Source: Diphasiastrum complanatum
Lineage: Eukaryota > Streptophyta > Lycopodiopsida > Lycopodiales > Lycopodiaceae
Length of the DNA stretch: 64,000 nt
Direction of reading: 5' to 3'
Assembly: GCA_029204225.1 (NCBI GenBank)
Contig: CM055103.1
Span: 20,038,925 to 20,102,924 of the forward strand
In this document: positions 23,956 to 35,497 of the stretch, piece after piece
Numbering within the stretch: the first letter of the stretch is position 1
Layout: every line of letters starts with the position of its first letter
Position numbers and translations under genes: made by a program
The notes under the pieces: model-generated
Seen by the model: the letters and a program-made list of their open reading frames with translations, nothing else
The model's database searches: none
Told to the model about the DNA's origin: nothing

Positions 23956-24220
23956 TAAAAATGAAGAGAAACCTAGAAAAATGGCTCGGCTTTGAGAATA
24001 GTCACGGATGTCGACTTCCGACATCTCATAGTACTAACTCATGCGGTTTTGTGATGTGGGATGCTGGCAGGTGACAGATGAGCGTCTTGAAACTTGCCTC
24101 ATTTTACTGTACTTTGTATTGTAAGATTTCATGCAGCTTTTTTACAATCTGCTATGCTATAAAACAAAGGGTTCAAAAGGTTTGGTCTTGCTTTGTCAAG
24201 GGGGACTATGTGAAATGCAT

Positions 24221-24222
<2 letters not shown>

Positions 24223-24303
<81 letters not shown>
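24223..24303 (+). repeat. (CT)n microsatellite, about 80 bp
   Basis: A pure CT run of about 40 units. Open frames on both strands across it are artefacts of the repeat. Confidence 0.98.
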
Positions 24304-24306
<3 letters not shown>

Positions 24307-24309
24307 TAG

Positions 24310-25060
24310 TACAACATTTTTAGCCTACTTTTCCCTTCTCAGTTTGTAGCATTGCTAAATCACTTATGGACCAGATATTATTTTGGCAAATAACCTTGTT
24401 GAAACCGAAAAACTTTTTTTAAATTTGTTCAAGTAGTGGAGATTCATTCACCTATAAACCGATGGACATCATTAACCTAGACTTGGCTTCTTCCACAAGC
24501 CAATTTGGATCGATCTATCGAAGCTTATCTGTAATGACCCACAAAAGGCTATCTATACGTGGGACTCGATTCTTGCTTTACCTTATTAGCAATTGGAAAA
24601 GGATTCAACACTCTTTGCACCCTACCATCGCTTCCAACAAAGCTATCTTGGTAAGCATTGCTTATTTTGATTGATTTCAGCTCAAGATGCCCTTTTTTGT
24701 CTACATGAATGCATTCTATGGCCTAACCATCAATGATGCACCTCTTGTATTAAGCTACTACATATTTTGAATATTGCTATCTTTTTCTAGCCATTGTTGG
24801 TTTTCCAATGCTTCCTCATTGTCCTACCGTGCCCATTTTTGCTTCGAAATACCACATTGATTGAGCTTTTTATGCATAAAGTAAGTTGCCTTTTTGAACA
24901 ACTATTTCCATAATATTTCTTGTGATGTACTTTGTGCTAATGTTAGAACCATTAGATTGGGTTTGTGTTAATTTGAAGGGTTTGGATTAGAATCCTTGCC
25001 ATTTTAGCATAGCCAATCAGAGTGAAGGAGACTCCTATTGCATGCCCTTATGGGTACATA
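24310..25060. other. No gene recognised; may include a short gypsy LTR at its right end
   Basis: No coding motif is seen. A minus-strand gypsy pol fragment follows at 25109. In its orientation, an A/G-rich tract (complement of TTTTCCCCCTTT, 25066-25077) is followed by TGTTATGTACCC, ending at 25063 on the plus strand. The 3' LTR of that element should therefore lie to the left. A possible other edge is TGTTAGAACC near 24944, but I have no second LTR to confirm it. Confidence 0.35.
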
Positions 25061-25108
25061 ACATATTTTCCCCCTTTGAGAGCCTCCTCCTAAAGAGAGC
25101 AAACCAGG

Positions 25109-25690
25109 TTAGTTCAATATTAAGTAGTCTTCTTTCTCCCATGTGTCTTCCTCATCTGACTTGCCTTTCCAACATACCAGAAATTTAGAAACCCAATGGT
25201 TTCTCAATCGGTGATGACAAACATCCACCACCTTTTCTGGCATGTTAGGCACAAAGGTAGTGAGATCCTCCAACTCAACCGATTCACCTTCCAGAATTAG
25301 GAAATCCTTCCGACTAAGTCGCTCTTTCAAACAACTTACATGGAAAACAAGATGATCCCCAATCCCAATCGAAAGATCTAGCTGATAAGTGACTCAGTTG
25401 ATTTTCTTTACAATATTGTAAGGACTGCTATATGTGGAAATAGGTAATGACATTTTTCAGTCCTAAGTACTTTTGAGTCCTTAGGGATTTTAAGATACAC
25501 CTAGGTTCCGACCTCAATTTCTTGAGGTGAGCAACCATGGTTCACATAAAACTGGAATCTTTCTTGAGTGGTTTTAATATTAATGCTTTTTTTGGCCACT
25601 TGCAACAAACCTTTGAGTTCGACAGAAACTGGCGAACGCGGTTGAAAGCCATACATCAGCAGAAAAGGTTAATACAGCTGTTTTTGGTCC
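25109..25690 (-). pseudogene. Ty3-gypsy chromovirus integrase C-terminus and chromodomain
   Basis: Read on the minus strand, frames with stops carry the end of a gypsy integrase (KIPKDSK, then DLSIGIG-like and HLVFHVSCLK-like words, the last part before a chromodomain). An open frame at 25330-25109 follows, with a chromodomain-like end: VSKFLVCWKGKSDEEDTWE. Chromodomains at the integrase C-terminus mark the chromovirus clade and guide insertion into heterochromatin. Only the 3' end of the element is present. It is joined back to back with a plus-strand gypsy fragment. Confidence 0.75.
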
Positions 25691-25734
25691 CCACGACCTC
25701 ATTCGTATGAATAATTTGACTGTTCTTTTTTGAC

Positions 25735-27860
25735 GATGGTTCCACACACAACTTTGTAAATGCTAAATTGGTGCAGAAACTCAAGGTGGCCACCATGCCA
25801 AGTAATCACTTGTATGTGATGAAAATGGCATCGGGAGAAGATCGGCAAGCTTGGGACAAGCTTGTTCCTCAATTGCCGCTCAAAATTCAAGATTATGTCG
25901 AACCGCTGGATTTTCATATTATGAATTTAGATAGCATAAACATAATCTTAGGAAATGAGTGGTTTTACTCCAAAAAATGAGTCCTTAGTAGAGGACTATG
26001 TAACTCATAGTATAACCTTTTTGCATAATGGCTCATTTGTTGAAGTAAAAGATGATGTACATAGGCCTTTTGATCCTATTGTCTATGCTTTAGAAGTTGT
26101 TAAATATTTGAAAGACCCTGAAAATAAAGTTTACCTTTGCTTTCTTAAAAATGAAATGTATGTGGATGAGCATGCAGTTTAGAGTCTTAATATTGATTTA
26201 TCGCATTTGCCTTTGAATGTGTTTATAAATAATCCCTTAAGTGTTAATTCACCTGAAGGTAGAATATTTAACAAACTTAGACATGAATATAGTAATGTTT
26301 TTCTTGAAGAACTACCTGATGGCTTACCTTCCCAAAGGAGTGTTGACCATCAGATATAGTTGCTTCTTGGTAGCCAACCTGTATCTCTTTTTCCATAAAG
26401 AGTTAGCATCAAAGGAGGATGAAATTTCCAAGCAGTTACAAGAACTTTTTAAGATAGTCCATATTCGACCTAGTAAGTCCCCTTAGGGAGCACCAATCCT
26501 TTTACTTAATAAAAAAATGGCGGCACACATTTGTGTGGCGATTTTAAAAAGATAAATGATTTAACCATCAAGAACATATATCCCTTACCTAGGATGTAAA
26601 TATCTTAAGAGGGAAATTGTTGGAATTTGGTTAATAATGATCTAGAAAACCAGTGTACAATCACTCTTGAAATGTACAATTTCTAATATTTTAGACAAAG
26701 TGAATTCTTTCAAACTAAACTAAAATACCTGGGCCATGTCATATCTGATAAAGGTCTTGAAATCGATTATGATAAGGTTCACAAGATTTGAGAATGTCCG
26801 TGACCCCAAACAATTTGTGATATGAAATTCTTTTTGGGCTTCACAAGATTCTTTCACAAAATCATTATGGGCTATGTCTTAATAGCATTGCCCCTAATGA
26901 ACGTTCTTAATGAAAATTCATTGATAACATGGACTGATGAAATGAATGAGAGTTTTGAGACTCTCAAGCACTGTGTTTCTATGACTCCAAATTTACACAT
27001 TGTCGATCCTAACCGACCCTTTGTGGTGGATACAGATGCTAGCGACTTAGTGGTATTTTATCAGGACGATGGAATAGTTGTTTTTGAAAGCAAGAAGCTA
27101 GATCCTACTCATACGAGGTATTTTACCTATGAGAGGGAGCTTTTTGCAGTCATTCACGCGTTAAAAATCTGGAGGCACTATTTTTATGGTGCCAGATTTA
27201 CAGTGATGACTGATCACCAATCTCTTAAGTACATATATGATTCCAAAGACCTTCATGGCCGTAAGGCCAAATGGTTGAAACTCGTTTAGGAGTTCGTGTT
27301 CGACGATGTCTTGAGTCGGATTGGAGAGATTAATCAATTATGCTTTGATGAAATCCAATCTGATTTGTATCTTTCACTTCAGGATCTTTTTTAAAATGAT
27401 GGGTTTTTTATTAGCACCTGGCTAGATGTCATGATGAAAAATTCTAGCTTGGGAAGTAGTATCCCAAGCAATCCCAAAATGACAAGATACTTGAAGAGAC
27501 TATTCCACAAGGAATGGCCTGCTTTTTTGAAAGAGAGAGGTTTGTGTGCCATATAGGGAGGACTTGTGGGCCAAATCCTGCAGTAGTGTCATGACAAGCC
27601 TTGTGCTTGTCACCCAGACATACAGAGAACACTTGGCCTTGTTAGGCATAATTTCTTCTAGCCAAACATGAAAGGTCATGTCAAGGCATACGTTCAAGGT
27701 TGTGAACAATGCCAGCAAAATAAAGCTGAAAGACTCAAAGTTGTGGCAGGCTTTACATCCTTTGAAAATTTCCAATAAGAAATGGAAAAGTATTTCAATG
27801 GATTTCGTGATGTGTGAAGCATTCTTCCACCAAGATTTTTGTATCTCAAAGGTGGATCAA
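25735..27860 (+). pseudogene. Ty3-gypsy pol remnant: protease, RT, RNase H, integrase start
   Basis: Successive broken frames follow the gypsy order. The protease region has DDGSTHNFVNAKLV near 25730-25765 (DSG replaced by DDG) and IILGNEWF. The RT part is reduced to VDHQ near 26347, QLQELF and RPSKSP near 26440-26485, and YLGHVISDKGLEIDY near 26727. RNase H follows in the frame 26822-27289: FVVDTDASD, FTYERELFAVIHALKIWRHY and FTVMTDHQSLKYI. The integrase zinc-binding region (CHPD, then VRHNFFWPNMKGHV and CEQCQQNKAERLKVV) follows with stops at about 27560-27770. The RT catalytic block seems deleted. The element is dead and is cut off near 27860. Confidence 0.88.
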
Positions 27861-28088
27861 GGTAATACTAGTTGAGTGTGATGCCTTAAAAGATAGCAAA
27901 ATATGTTTTCCTTGTAAGGTTACATTAGTTATGAAGTCAAGGAAATGGAAATATCTTCATAATGTAGGATTTTTTGGTTTCAATAAGATCATGAATGATG
28001 TGTTCATTCATAAAGATGAAAATTGTATGTTTTCAATCCTAAAGGCAAGTTGTAAACTTCTTATGAGAATAAGTGAAGCATCCAAAAG
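27815..28088 (+). pseudogene. Fragment of the extra gypsy ORF, cut by copia-1
   Basis: The nucleotide sequence TGTATCTCAAAGGTGGA...ATACTAGTTGAGTGTGA resembles 33935-33975 of the 274-residue ORF, and AAACTTCTTATGAGAATAAGTG resembles 34135-34155. The match is to the middle of that ORF. The segment follows a broken integrase directly and ends where the copia-1 LTR begins. Confidence 0.6.
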
Positions 28089-28358
28089 TTAGAATTAAAG
28101 TAGAATCACTGTGCTACTATACTATGGGTCCTATCAGTGGATAAGGATCAGTTGGCCTCGCCACGAGGCAAGTCGACGGGACATGCGTCCCACCAACGGC
28201 AACCTGGGTCATGCATGGGTTGCCTGAGTGAACAACTATATGTACAGTGTAATTTCATTTTGAAAAATACAGTTGCTATGTGAGCTTGCTGTGGAGAGTG
28301 TTTTCTGTCTGTGTTGTTGTGTAGCATGATTTGTGTTCATGTGCAAAGCAAATTCTAA
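28089..28358 (+). repeat. Copia-1 5' LTR
   Basis: It begins TTAGAATTAAAG and ends CAAATTCTAA, so the ends form a short inverted repeat (TTAGAATT/AATTCTAA), lacking the canonical outer TG/CA. It matches 33397-33665 along its length. Two short hairpins, GCCTCGCCACGAGGC and GGGACATGCGTCCC (about 28155-28190), are kept in both LTRs. Confidence 0.9.
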
Positions 28359-28360
28359 GT

Positions 28361-28372
28361 TGGTATCAGAGC
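28361..28372 (+). promoter_or_regulatory. Copia-1 primer-binding site
   Basis: TGGTATCAGAGC lies two bases after the 5' LTR. This is the usual plant copia site complementary to the 3' end of initiator methionine tRNA, which primes minus-strand DNA synthesis. Confidence 0.92.
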
Positions 28373-29215
28373 GGTACAGGGAGTGTACACAGTACAACAT
28401 TGCCGTTGAAGAGAGCTTTGAGAGAACTGTCTTCTGAGAGTTCGGGGTTTACGGCGGGTTGAAGACGGAAGGAGAAACACTGGTGCAGAGAGTTTAGCAC
28501 ACAGAAGCTTGGTAAGCTTGAGACTGTGTGAGGATTCAGAGACAAGGGTTGTCGATTGAATCGGAACCTCGGCAAACGGAATTTTGAAATTTCGAAGCAG
28601 GCTATTCGGTGTTTGCAGTTAGTGTGCAATCAATCGGACATCGTTTGATAAACAGATTGAAGCATCAGCTTTCCAGTGGTAGGGCGACCTCAAAGCAATT
28701 GATTTGGCCAGCCAGAGAGCTATGAAAAGCAAGCCAAGATCAAAAGTTGCAAGCAAAATCTTGGTCAAGGGTTTGGAAGCCTAAATACTTGGTTTTCTCT
28801 CTATTCTGAACTGTTTTGATTGTTGTGAAATCTCAGGAGAAGGGCGCCCTAGCAGTACGAATCAGACCTGAAGTGGCCGTGGACAGCCGCAAGCAGTACA
28901 ACGTGCTGGATCTACGAGATCTGGGTGGCCAAAACCCTGTAGCCATAGCTTGAAGCTCGTGAAGGAGAAGGAGGCCGCAAGGAGGCTGTCGTGTGCGGTG
29001 AAGGGAGTGGAACTGTAGCGCTCCAAAGTGTCCAGCGGCTGGAGTACCCTGTTTCAACGTTTTGGAAAGATCACAACTGTAGGATTGAGAGTACATACGG
29101 ATTCACGGTTGAGATCACGCTACTTAAGATGAATATCCACAGTTGGATCAAAATTGACCTTTAGATGGAGTCTGAAGGGCAGTTGAAGAAGGCAGAATTT
29201 TCAAGCAGTTTTGCG
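28373..29215 (+). other. Copia-1 untranslated leader
   Basis: About 840 bp between the primer-binding site and the Gag start without a domain. The conserved Gag start is probably the ATG at 29216 (MANMGESIL), because copia-2 begins at the equivalent place. The in-frame ATG at 29165 would add 17 residues. Confidence 0.6.
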
Positions 29216-31411
29216 ATGGCAAACATGGGAGAGTCCATTTTGAGTGAAAGTAGCAAATTGGACGGGATTTCCAACTATGCAGTGTGGAAATTCAAAATGA
29301 AAAACATATTGATGGAGAAAGATGTGTGGGAAGTCGTCACAGGCGATGAGAGAAGGCTGTCAAATGAAGCGGATATCAAAGTGTTCGACAAAAAGTTGAG
29401 GAAATCTTTGACCTTCATTAACTTGTCAGTGAAGGATCACATCATTACCCACATTTGTGATGTTGTTACACCCAGACAGGCATGGGATGTGATAAAGGAG
29501 CAGCTCGAGACGTCAAATCCGTCAAGAATCATGTTTCTGAAGTCAAAGTTGAATAGTGCCCGCATGGAGCAAGGAGAGCACATTCAGACGTATATGACCA
29601 GAATCAAGACAATGAGGGATGAACTGCATTCTATTGGTGAGTGCCTACGTGATGTAGAGCTGGTGCACAATGCATTGTGCGGCATTGCAGAACCCTGTCG
29701 GATGTTTGTGAGCGGAATAGCATCAAGAGAAAGATTGCCAACCTTTGATGAGCTTATAGGAATCTTGATGCAGGAAGAGCAACGGCGAGAAATGGTGAAA
29801 GCTAGACGTCAAAATACTGACGATCAGGCACTTGCAACATGCCAGAAACAAGGCAATGGCAAGGGCAAGAAGAAGTCTAAGCAGCAATTTGCCAAGTCTC
29901 AGGAGGATGAGGGATCTTTCAGTAAGACCAAGAAGAAAGGCAAGTGCTTCCATTGTGGTAAAGAGGGCCATTGGAAGAGTGAATGTCGCAAATTCTTGGC
30001 AGAACAAGACAAGGGAAAACCAAAGCAAGCAGGTGTCGATGAGGGTGAGATTGAAGACTCTAGCATCTTCATATCTGCATTGTCATCTAATCAAGATGAT
30101 CAAGCGTGGTATATTGACTCGGGAGCCACAAGACACATGACAGGTAACAAGAATTGGTTCAGTAGCATGAAAGTGTTGGATAATGGAACGTCCGTCTCAC
30201 AAGCAAATGGGGAGGTGTGCAAGATCAAGGGGATAGGCACTGTTTCAATCCAACTACCTGATGGCAAAAGTAGGATGATCAGGGAGGTACTTTACGTTCC
30301 AGGTTTGAAGAAAAATCTACTTTCTGTTGGAGTCATTACCGATCAAAAGTTGAAAGTAGAATTCGCCCATGATCGTTGCTTTGTGAAGGATGTGAACCAA
30401 AATTTCAAAATTATTGCGGATGGAGTAAGGGAGCCCAATACAAAATTGTATAGGTTGAATGCTACAATCAAGGGGCAACATGGACTTGTATCGTCCATTC
30501 CATCGCAAACTGAGTTGTGGCATAAGAGGCTTGGTCACCTGAACTTGGAAAGTCTCAGTTTGATGAGAAAATTGGAGATGTTAACATGATTGCCTACCAT
30601 TGAAGACCACTTGAAATCGATGTGCGAATCATGTGTATACGGGAAGCAACATCGAGAGAAGTTCAATAAAGGGGGTGTTGCAAGAGCAAAGAACATCCTT
30701 GATTTAATCCACAAAGATTTATGCAAGCCTATGAGGACCATGTCCTTAGGTAAAGCCTTCTATTTCATGTCCTTTATTGATGATATGTCACGTAAGACTT
30801 GGATCTACTTCTTGAAGAAGAAATCAGATGCATTTGACAACTTTGAGAGCTTCAAAGCATTGGTCAAAAATCAGACAGGTAGGAAGATCAAAGTCCTAAG
30901 ATCAGATAGTGGAGGCGAGTACAAGTCTAATGACTTCAATGATCTTTGTGATCAATGTGGGATTAAAATACAATTTACACAAGCTCATACTCTTGCTCTC
31001 AATGGTATAGTTGAGCGCAAGAATCGTACGATTGTGGAAAGTGCCAGATCTATGCTAGCTGAGATGAAACTACTAAAGGATTTTTGGTCAGAAGCATGCA
31101 GTACGACAATCTATCTTGAAAATAGAAGTACTACCATTGCCATACCAAAGATAACACCTGAGGAAGCATTCACGAAGAAGAAGCCAAAGGTGAACCACTT
31201 GCGAATCTTTGGATGTAAGGCCTTTGTACACGTTCCTAGGGAAGAGAGACGTAAACTTGATGTAAAAGCTATCAAGTGTATAGTCCTAGGATATGATGAT
31301 CGTGTGAAGGGCTATAGATGTTTTGATCCAGTGGAAAACAAAATCCATATAAGCCGTGATGTTATCTTTGATAATGCAAGATGTATGAAGACGAGGATGT
31401 TGGGAAGATAG
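29165..31411 (+). pseudogene. Copia-1 Gag-protease-integrase, split by one in-frame stop
   Basis: Two frames in the same phase (29165-30589 and 30590-31411) are separated only by a TGA at 30587. Gag covers about residues 18-260 with the UBN2-type region and an intact CCHC zinc knuckle CFHCGKEGHWKSEC (29944-29985). The protease has WYIDSGATRHMTG near 30108. The pre-integrase region has ELWHKRLGHLNLES. The integrase core keeps all three acidic positions: D in LIHKDLCKPM, D in LRSDSGGEY and E in GIVERKNRT. It ends with the usual HLRIFGCKAFVHVP and KGYRCFDP. A frameshift near 31380 separates it from the next part. Confidence 0.93.
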
Positions 31412-33340
31412 AGACATCCAGTGGAAAAGATGGTATAGTGAGGATACCACTTGATGATGATCCATTCATTGACCTTCCGAGTGATGAACATGAGGATACA
31501 TCTGAAGATACTACTACTCAACCTCAAGAGACAGGTTGGAGAGGTAGGGACAAACCTTTTGGTGCAAGAAGGATTGAAATTGCAGGTGACAAACGCAAGG
31601 AGAAGGATGTATCGTGGGATACATTTTCACCAGGAAGCCGATCACTTGACAGGAAGCTCCCTAAGTGGTCTGAGAGATTGTTGGAGAACCACGACATGAA
31701 TGACTTTCCAGGATCATCTAGCCAGGGAGAGCTACAAAGATCAACAAGAGAGAAGACACAACCTGAGAGGTATGAAGCAAATTATGCTCTCTTATCTAGC
31801 ATTATTCAAAGAAAGAACCTTCGACTTATGGTGAAGCGAAGGATGATCACATTTGGGTCAAGGCCATGGGAGAGGAGATGGAGTCAATTGCTAAGCATAG
31901 CACATGGGATTTAGTAGAACCACCAATTGGCAAGAAACCCATTGGTTGCAAATGGGTATACAAGACTAAGTACCATGCAGATGGAAGTATAGCAAAGCAC
32001 AAGGCAAGATTGGTGACAAAGGGCATGCACAGAGCAAAGGCATCGACTATGAGGAGACCTTTGTGCAGGTATGTAAGTGGAATACTCTACGTCTACTTGT
32101 TGCTTTAACTTCACATTTTGGTTGGCCTTTGCATCAGACGGATGTGAAATCTGCTTTTCTGAATGGTGAGTTGGAAGAAGAGGTGTTCATGGATCAACCT
32201 GAAGGCTTTGTAGCGAAGGGATAGGAAAATAAAGTATATCGCTTGAAGAAAATGCTTTATGGTCTTAAACATGCACCACGTGCATGGTATAGCAGGATTG
32301 ATGCCTACTTTCATTCAAAGGGGATGGTGAGAACACACTCTGATCCAAATTTGTATGTCTTATGATTTGATGGTATGGTTGCTTTGATTGCTCTTTATGT
32401 TGATGACTTGATTATTACGGGAAATAATCAAGAGATGATAGATATGTTCAAGAAAGACCTCATGGAACAATTCGAGATGATAGATCTCAGCCTGATGCAT
32501 TATTGCCTTGGAGTAGAGGTGTGGCAAAAAGGACATGAAGTGGGTTTAACACAGGTGAAGTATATCAAAGAGTTGCTACACAGGTTTAGGTTGCAGGATT
32601 GCAAACCAGTAAATACTCCTATTGAACCAGGTAAAAAGCTTTCTAAGCTTGATGAGTCATTTGATGCTACGCTGTATAGGCAGTTAGTAGGGAACTTGAT
32701 TTACCTTACCACGACTAGACCAGATATATGCTATGTTGTTGGCATTGTAAGTCAGTTTATGGCAGCACCTACGGAAACGCATTAGAAGGCAGCTAAACGT
32801 AAAAGGCATTATGTAAAAGGCACTTCAGAGTATGGCTTGATTTACAGGAAGCATGATGGTTTACCTGAGTTGTGTGGCTATGTGGATGCGGATTGGGGAG
32901 GTGACTGTGATGATCGTAGATCTACCACAGGGTATGTATTCTAGTTTTGTGGTAGTTGCTTTTCCTGGTCTAGTAAGAAGCAAAGTACAATTACTCTTTC
33001 CACCACAAAGGCAGAGTATAAGGCAATGTGTAGTGCAGCACATGAAGCTATATGTTTGAGACAGATCTTGGAAGAAGTTGGCATGAGGCAGAAAAATCTC
33101 ACGACTTTACATAGCGACAGTCAGAGTGGCATTCAGCTAGCAAAGAATCCATTGTTCCATGCGAGAACTAAACACATTGAGATTCAGTATCACTTTATAC
33201 GTGAGAGGTTGCTGAGTCGTGAAATTCATGTTGTTCATTGTAGCACAGAAGAACAAGTAGCTGATATTTTCACTAAGCCACTTGTTGGAGAAAAGTTTGA
33301 TAAGTTTAGATCAAAGCTTTCTGTACTTAAAGTTTGTTGA
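31381..33340 (+). pseudogene. Copia-1 integrase tail, reverse transcriptase and RNase H, frameshifted
   Basis: After the frameshift, an acidic Thr/Ser-rich linker (31381-31800, with QRSTREKTQPERY) leads to the RT: CKWVYKTKYHADGS near 31950, then a second frameshift near 32030, TDVKSAFLNGELEEEVF near 32140, and a stop at about 32222. After another stop at 32362 the frame 32375-32785 carries YVDD (32397-32408), LDESFDATLYRQLVGNLIYL and TRPDICY. RNase H follows with stops at 32783 and 32941: GYVDADWGGD, SRSTTGY-like words, LHSDSQSGIQLAKNP, RTKHIEIQYHFIRE and VADIFTKPL. It is inactive as it stands. Confidence 0.92.
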
Positions 33341-33380
33341 CTTTAAAGCTATGTATATGACTGTGTATAAAGTAGACGCT

Positions 33381-33396
33381 ACTTTAAGGGAGAGAG
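33381..33396 (+). promoter_or_regulatory. Copia-1 polypurine tract
   Basis: ACTTTAAGGGAGAGAG lies immediately before the 3' LTR, in the place where plus-strand DNA synthesis is primed. Copia-2 (39674) and the copia-type element at 61170 have closely similar tracts. Confidence 0.8.
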
Positions 33397-33665
33397 TTAG
33401 AATTAAAGTAGAATCACTGTGCTACTGTACTGTGGGTCTTATCAGTGGATAAGGATCAGTTGGCCTCGCCATGAGGCAAGTCGACGGGACACGCGTCCCG
33501 CCAATTGCAACTTGGGTCATGAATGGGTTGCCTGAGTGAACAACTATATGTACAATGTAATTTCGTTTTGAGAAATACAGTTGCTGTGTGAGCTTGCTGT
33601 GGAGAGTGTTTTCTGTCTATGTTATTGTGTAGCATGATCTGTGTTCCTGTGCAAAGCAAATTCTA
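33397..33665 (+). repeat. Copia-1 3' LTR
   Basis: It matches the 5' LTR over its full length with about 18 differences, mostly transitions. Both hairpins are kept, with loop changes (GCCTCGCCATGAGGC, GGGACACGCGTCCC). Confidence 0.9.
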
Positions 33666-33666
33666 G

Positions 33667-34529
33667 GTGAAGAGGATCTTAAGGAGTCATCTCAAGGTTC
33701 AAATGTGCCAAGGATTGAGGAGGAGAATCCTTCTCAAGGTTCAAGTGTGCCAATGATACAGGAGGAGAGACCTTCTCAAATTGTGATTCCAAAAAAAAAC
33801 TCAAGAAATATGGTTGAGTCCATGTGGCTCACATTTCAAGGGAAAGAGGAGCATATCTCATATGGTATACATCACATACTCACTTTTCTTATGTCATTTG
33901 ATAAATCAATTTGCTTTAGTGAGATCATTGCATCTCAAAATTGGAGTAAAGCCATACTAGTTGAGTATGAAGTCTCTCTTGAGAACATAGATGATGTTCT
34001 TAAAAGGTTGAAATTGATCTTAAATCAGTTAGAAAGCAAATGGTTATTTCATCAAATGTATGCTCTTAAGTCATGTAAGAGCAAAAGTGATTTGTTCACT
34101 CATAGTTTGAAAATTTGTATTGAGGCAAATTGTAAACTCTTTATGAGAGTAAGTGAATCATCTTCTAAAGACACTTATCTCCATAATGAAGTATTTAGCC
34201 TCATTGGATCTGAGAATAGCATGGTAAACAAGCATGAAGATATGATGCAAACACTTTGTTATTATGGCATGCATAGTCTTGCCAATTTGGATGAGTCTAA
34301 TTCTCTAGATCATGGTAACATGATGTTAGATCTTTGTAATCCTAATAAGTCAAGAAGATATCTTTATTTTCTAATGGAGGAGCATGCACATGAAGAAGGA
34401 GCAAGCCTCAAGGTCAAGCGTCTACATGAAATTTGGAAGGAATCAATTTTGGAGGTGCTAGGATGGTGCAAAGCTCTCAAGTTCATCAAAGATGTCAACA
34501 TCAAAGAAGCACTATCATGGATATGGTGA
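33667..34529 (+). CDS. Extra ORF of a gypsy-type element, unknown function
   Basis: The open frame (ATG at 33705) encodes 274 residues and stops about 140 bp before the gypsy LTR, so it lies between pol and the 3' LTR. Its start holds a duplicated motif (PSQGSSVP, EERPSQ) encoded by a 48-51 bp tandem repeat. The middle has SQNWSKAILVEYEVSLENIDDVLKRL-type helical sequence, NQLESKW, and KICIEANCKLFMRVSESSS. The end is SWIW. I see no transmembrane segment or signal peptide, so it is not an obvious env-like protein. Related but broken copies are at 27815-28088 and 14885-15243, the latter also next to its LTR. I do not recognise the family. Confidence 0.55.
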
Positions 34530-34666
34530 TTTCAGATCAACATCAAACTCATTGGCTAATCTTCACACCTTTTGAGCCAGCAAAGACCAATTCAGCCCAT
34601 GGAGTCAAGTTCAAGATCATCATGTTTTCCATCAAGCTAGATTTACCAAGCTAGATTTTTGAGGAG

Positions 34667-35497
34667 TGTGAAAAATGCAAAAATAAGCTTGGTAGAGGCC
34701 AAAAATCTTGTATATAGATAAACACACATGTGTGGAGCCTGTTTCCACATGTGAAATAGTGTACTTGTCATGTACCATAATCATATATGTTGTACATATG
34801 ATTAAATTCAAGTTCTAGTGGCTAAAATGGCCAAAAACTAGTTTTTTAGACATATGACACATGGCATCAATCTATTGATTGCATGAGCCACATCCTTTGG
34901 TTAGGTGTCATATCCCATGTGTAGAGGACAGCTCACACGTGTGGAATAAGCGGAAGTAGGCGAATTTTGACTTCTAGAAGCTTTCCAAGTAGATCTCCAT
35001 ATAGAAGGAAAATTGACCAAAAGTGCTCAAAATAGAAGGTTTTGTCCAAGTGTCAGTTTTGCATGATGAATCATCATATGACAAAGCACCTTCACACATG
35101 TGGGATCAGAGGGATGATTAGTACCACAAGCTCCCGCTCATTGTATATATAGAGCCACATTTGGCCATAATCATAGTGAGACACCAATCTTGGTTTTGGA
35201 AGCAATTTTGAGTGATTCTCTCCATTTGTCTACATTTGTTTTGATTGTTTTGAGGTTCTATCAATGTGTACTTGATTTTCAAGTTGGATTCCGTACTCAG
35301 ACAATGTTTCACACGTGTTAAACCAGAAAGTACACCTACCTTCAATTAATGATTGTTCTTGTTAGGATTTTGTGTCTAGAATTGATCTAGATTGATCTTA
35401 ATCTCAAGTAGATTGATAGATCAAGTAATCTGACAACCAATCCCTCTTGAGGATCAGATTAGGATCCACTCTTGGTCCTTTTTGTACTTTTTCCACA
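34667..35497 (+). mobile_element. Ty3-gypsy 3' LTR
   Basis: It begins TGTGAAAAATGC straight after TTTTTGAGGAG and ends TTTTTCCACA, forming an imperfect inverted repeat. A homologous LTR lies on the minus strand at 13970-14781. A TATA box, TATATATAG, is at 35144-35152. No second LTR of this copy is present. The copia-2 leader follows. Confidence 0.75.

Larger units (their letters stand above)
28089..33665 (+). mobile_element. Copia-1: near full-length Ty1-copia retrotransposon
   Basis: The element has two LTRs of about 270 bp (28089-28358 and 33397-33665), a primer-binding site, a gag-pol region of about 4.1 kb in the order Gag, protease, integrase, RT, RNase H, and a polypurine tract. By eye the LTRs differ at about 18 of 270 positions (roughly 7%), so the insertion is old. 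No matching target-site duplication is visible: AAAAG on the left against GTGAA on the right. The flanks are both gypsy-derived but are not contiguous parts of one copy. Confidence 0.93.
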
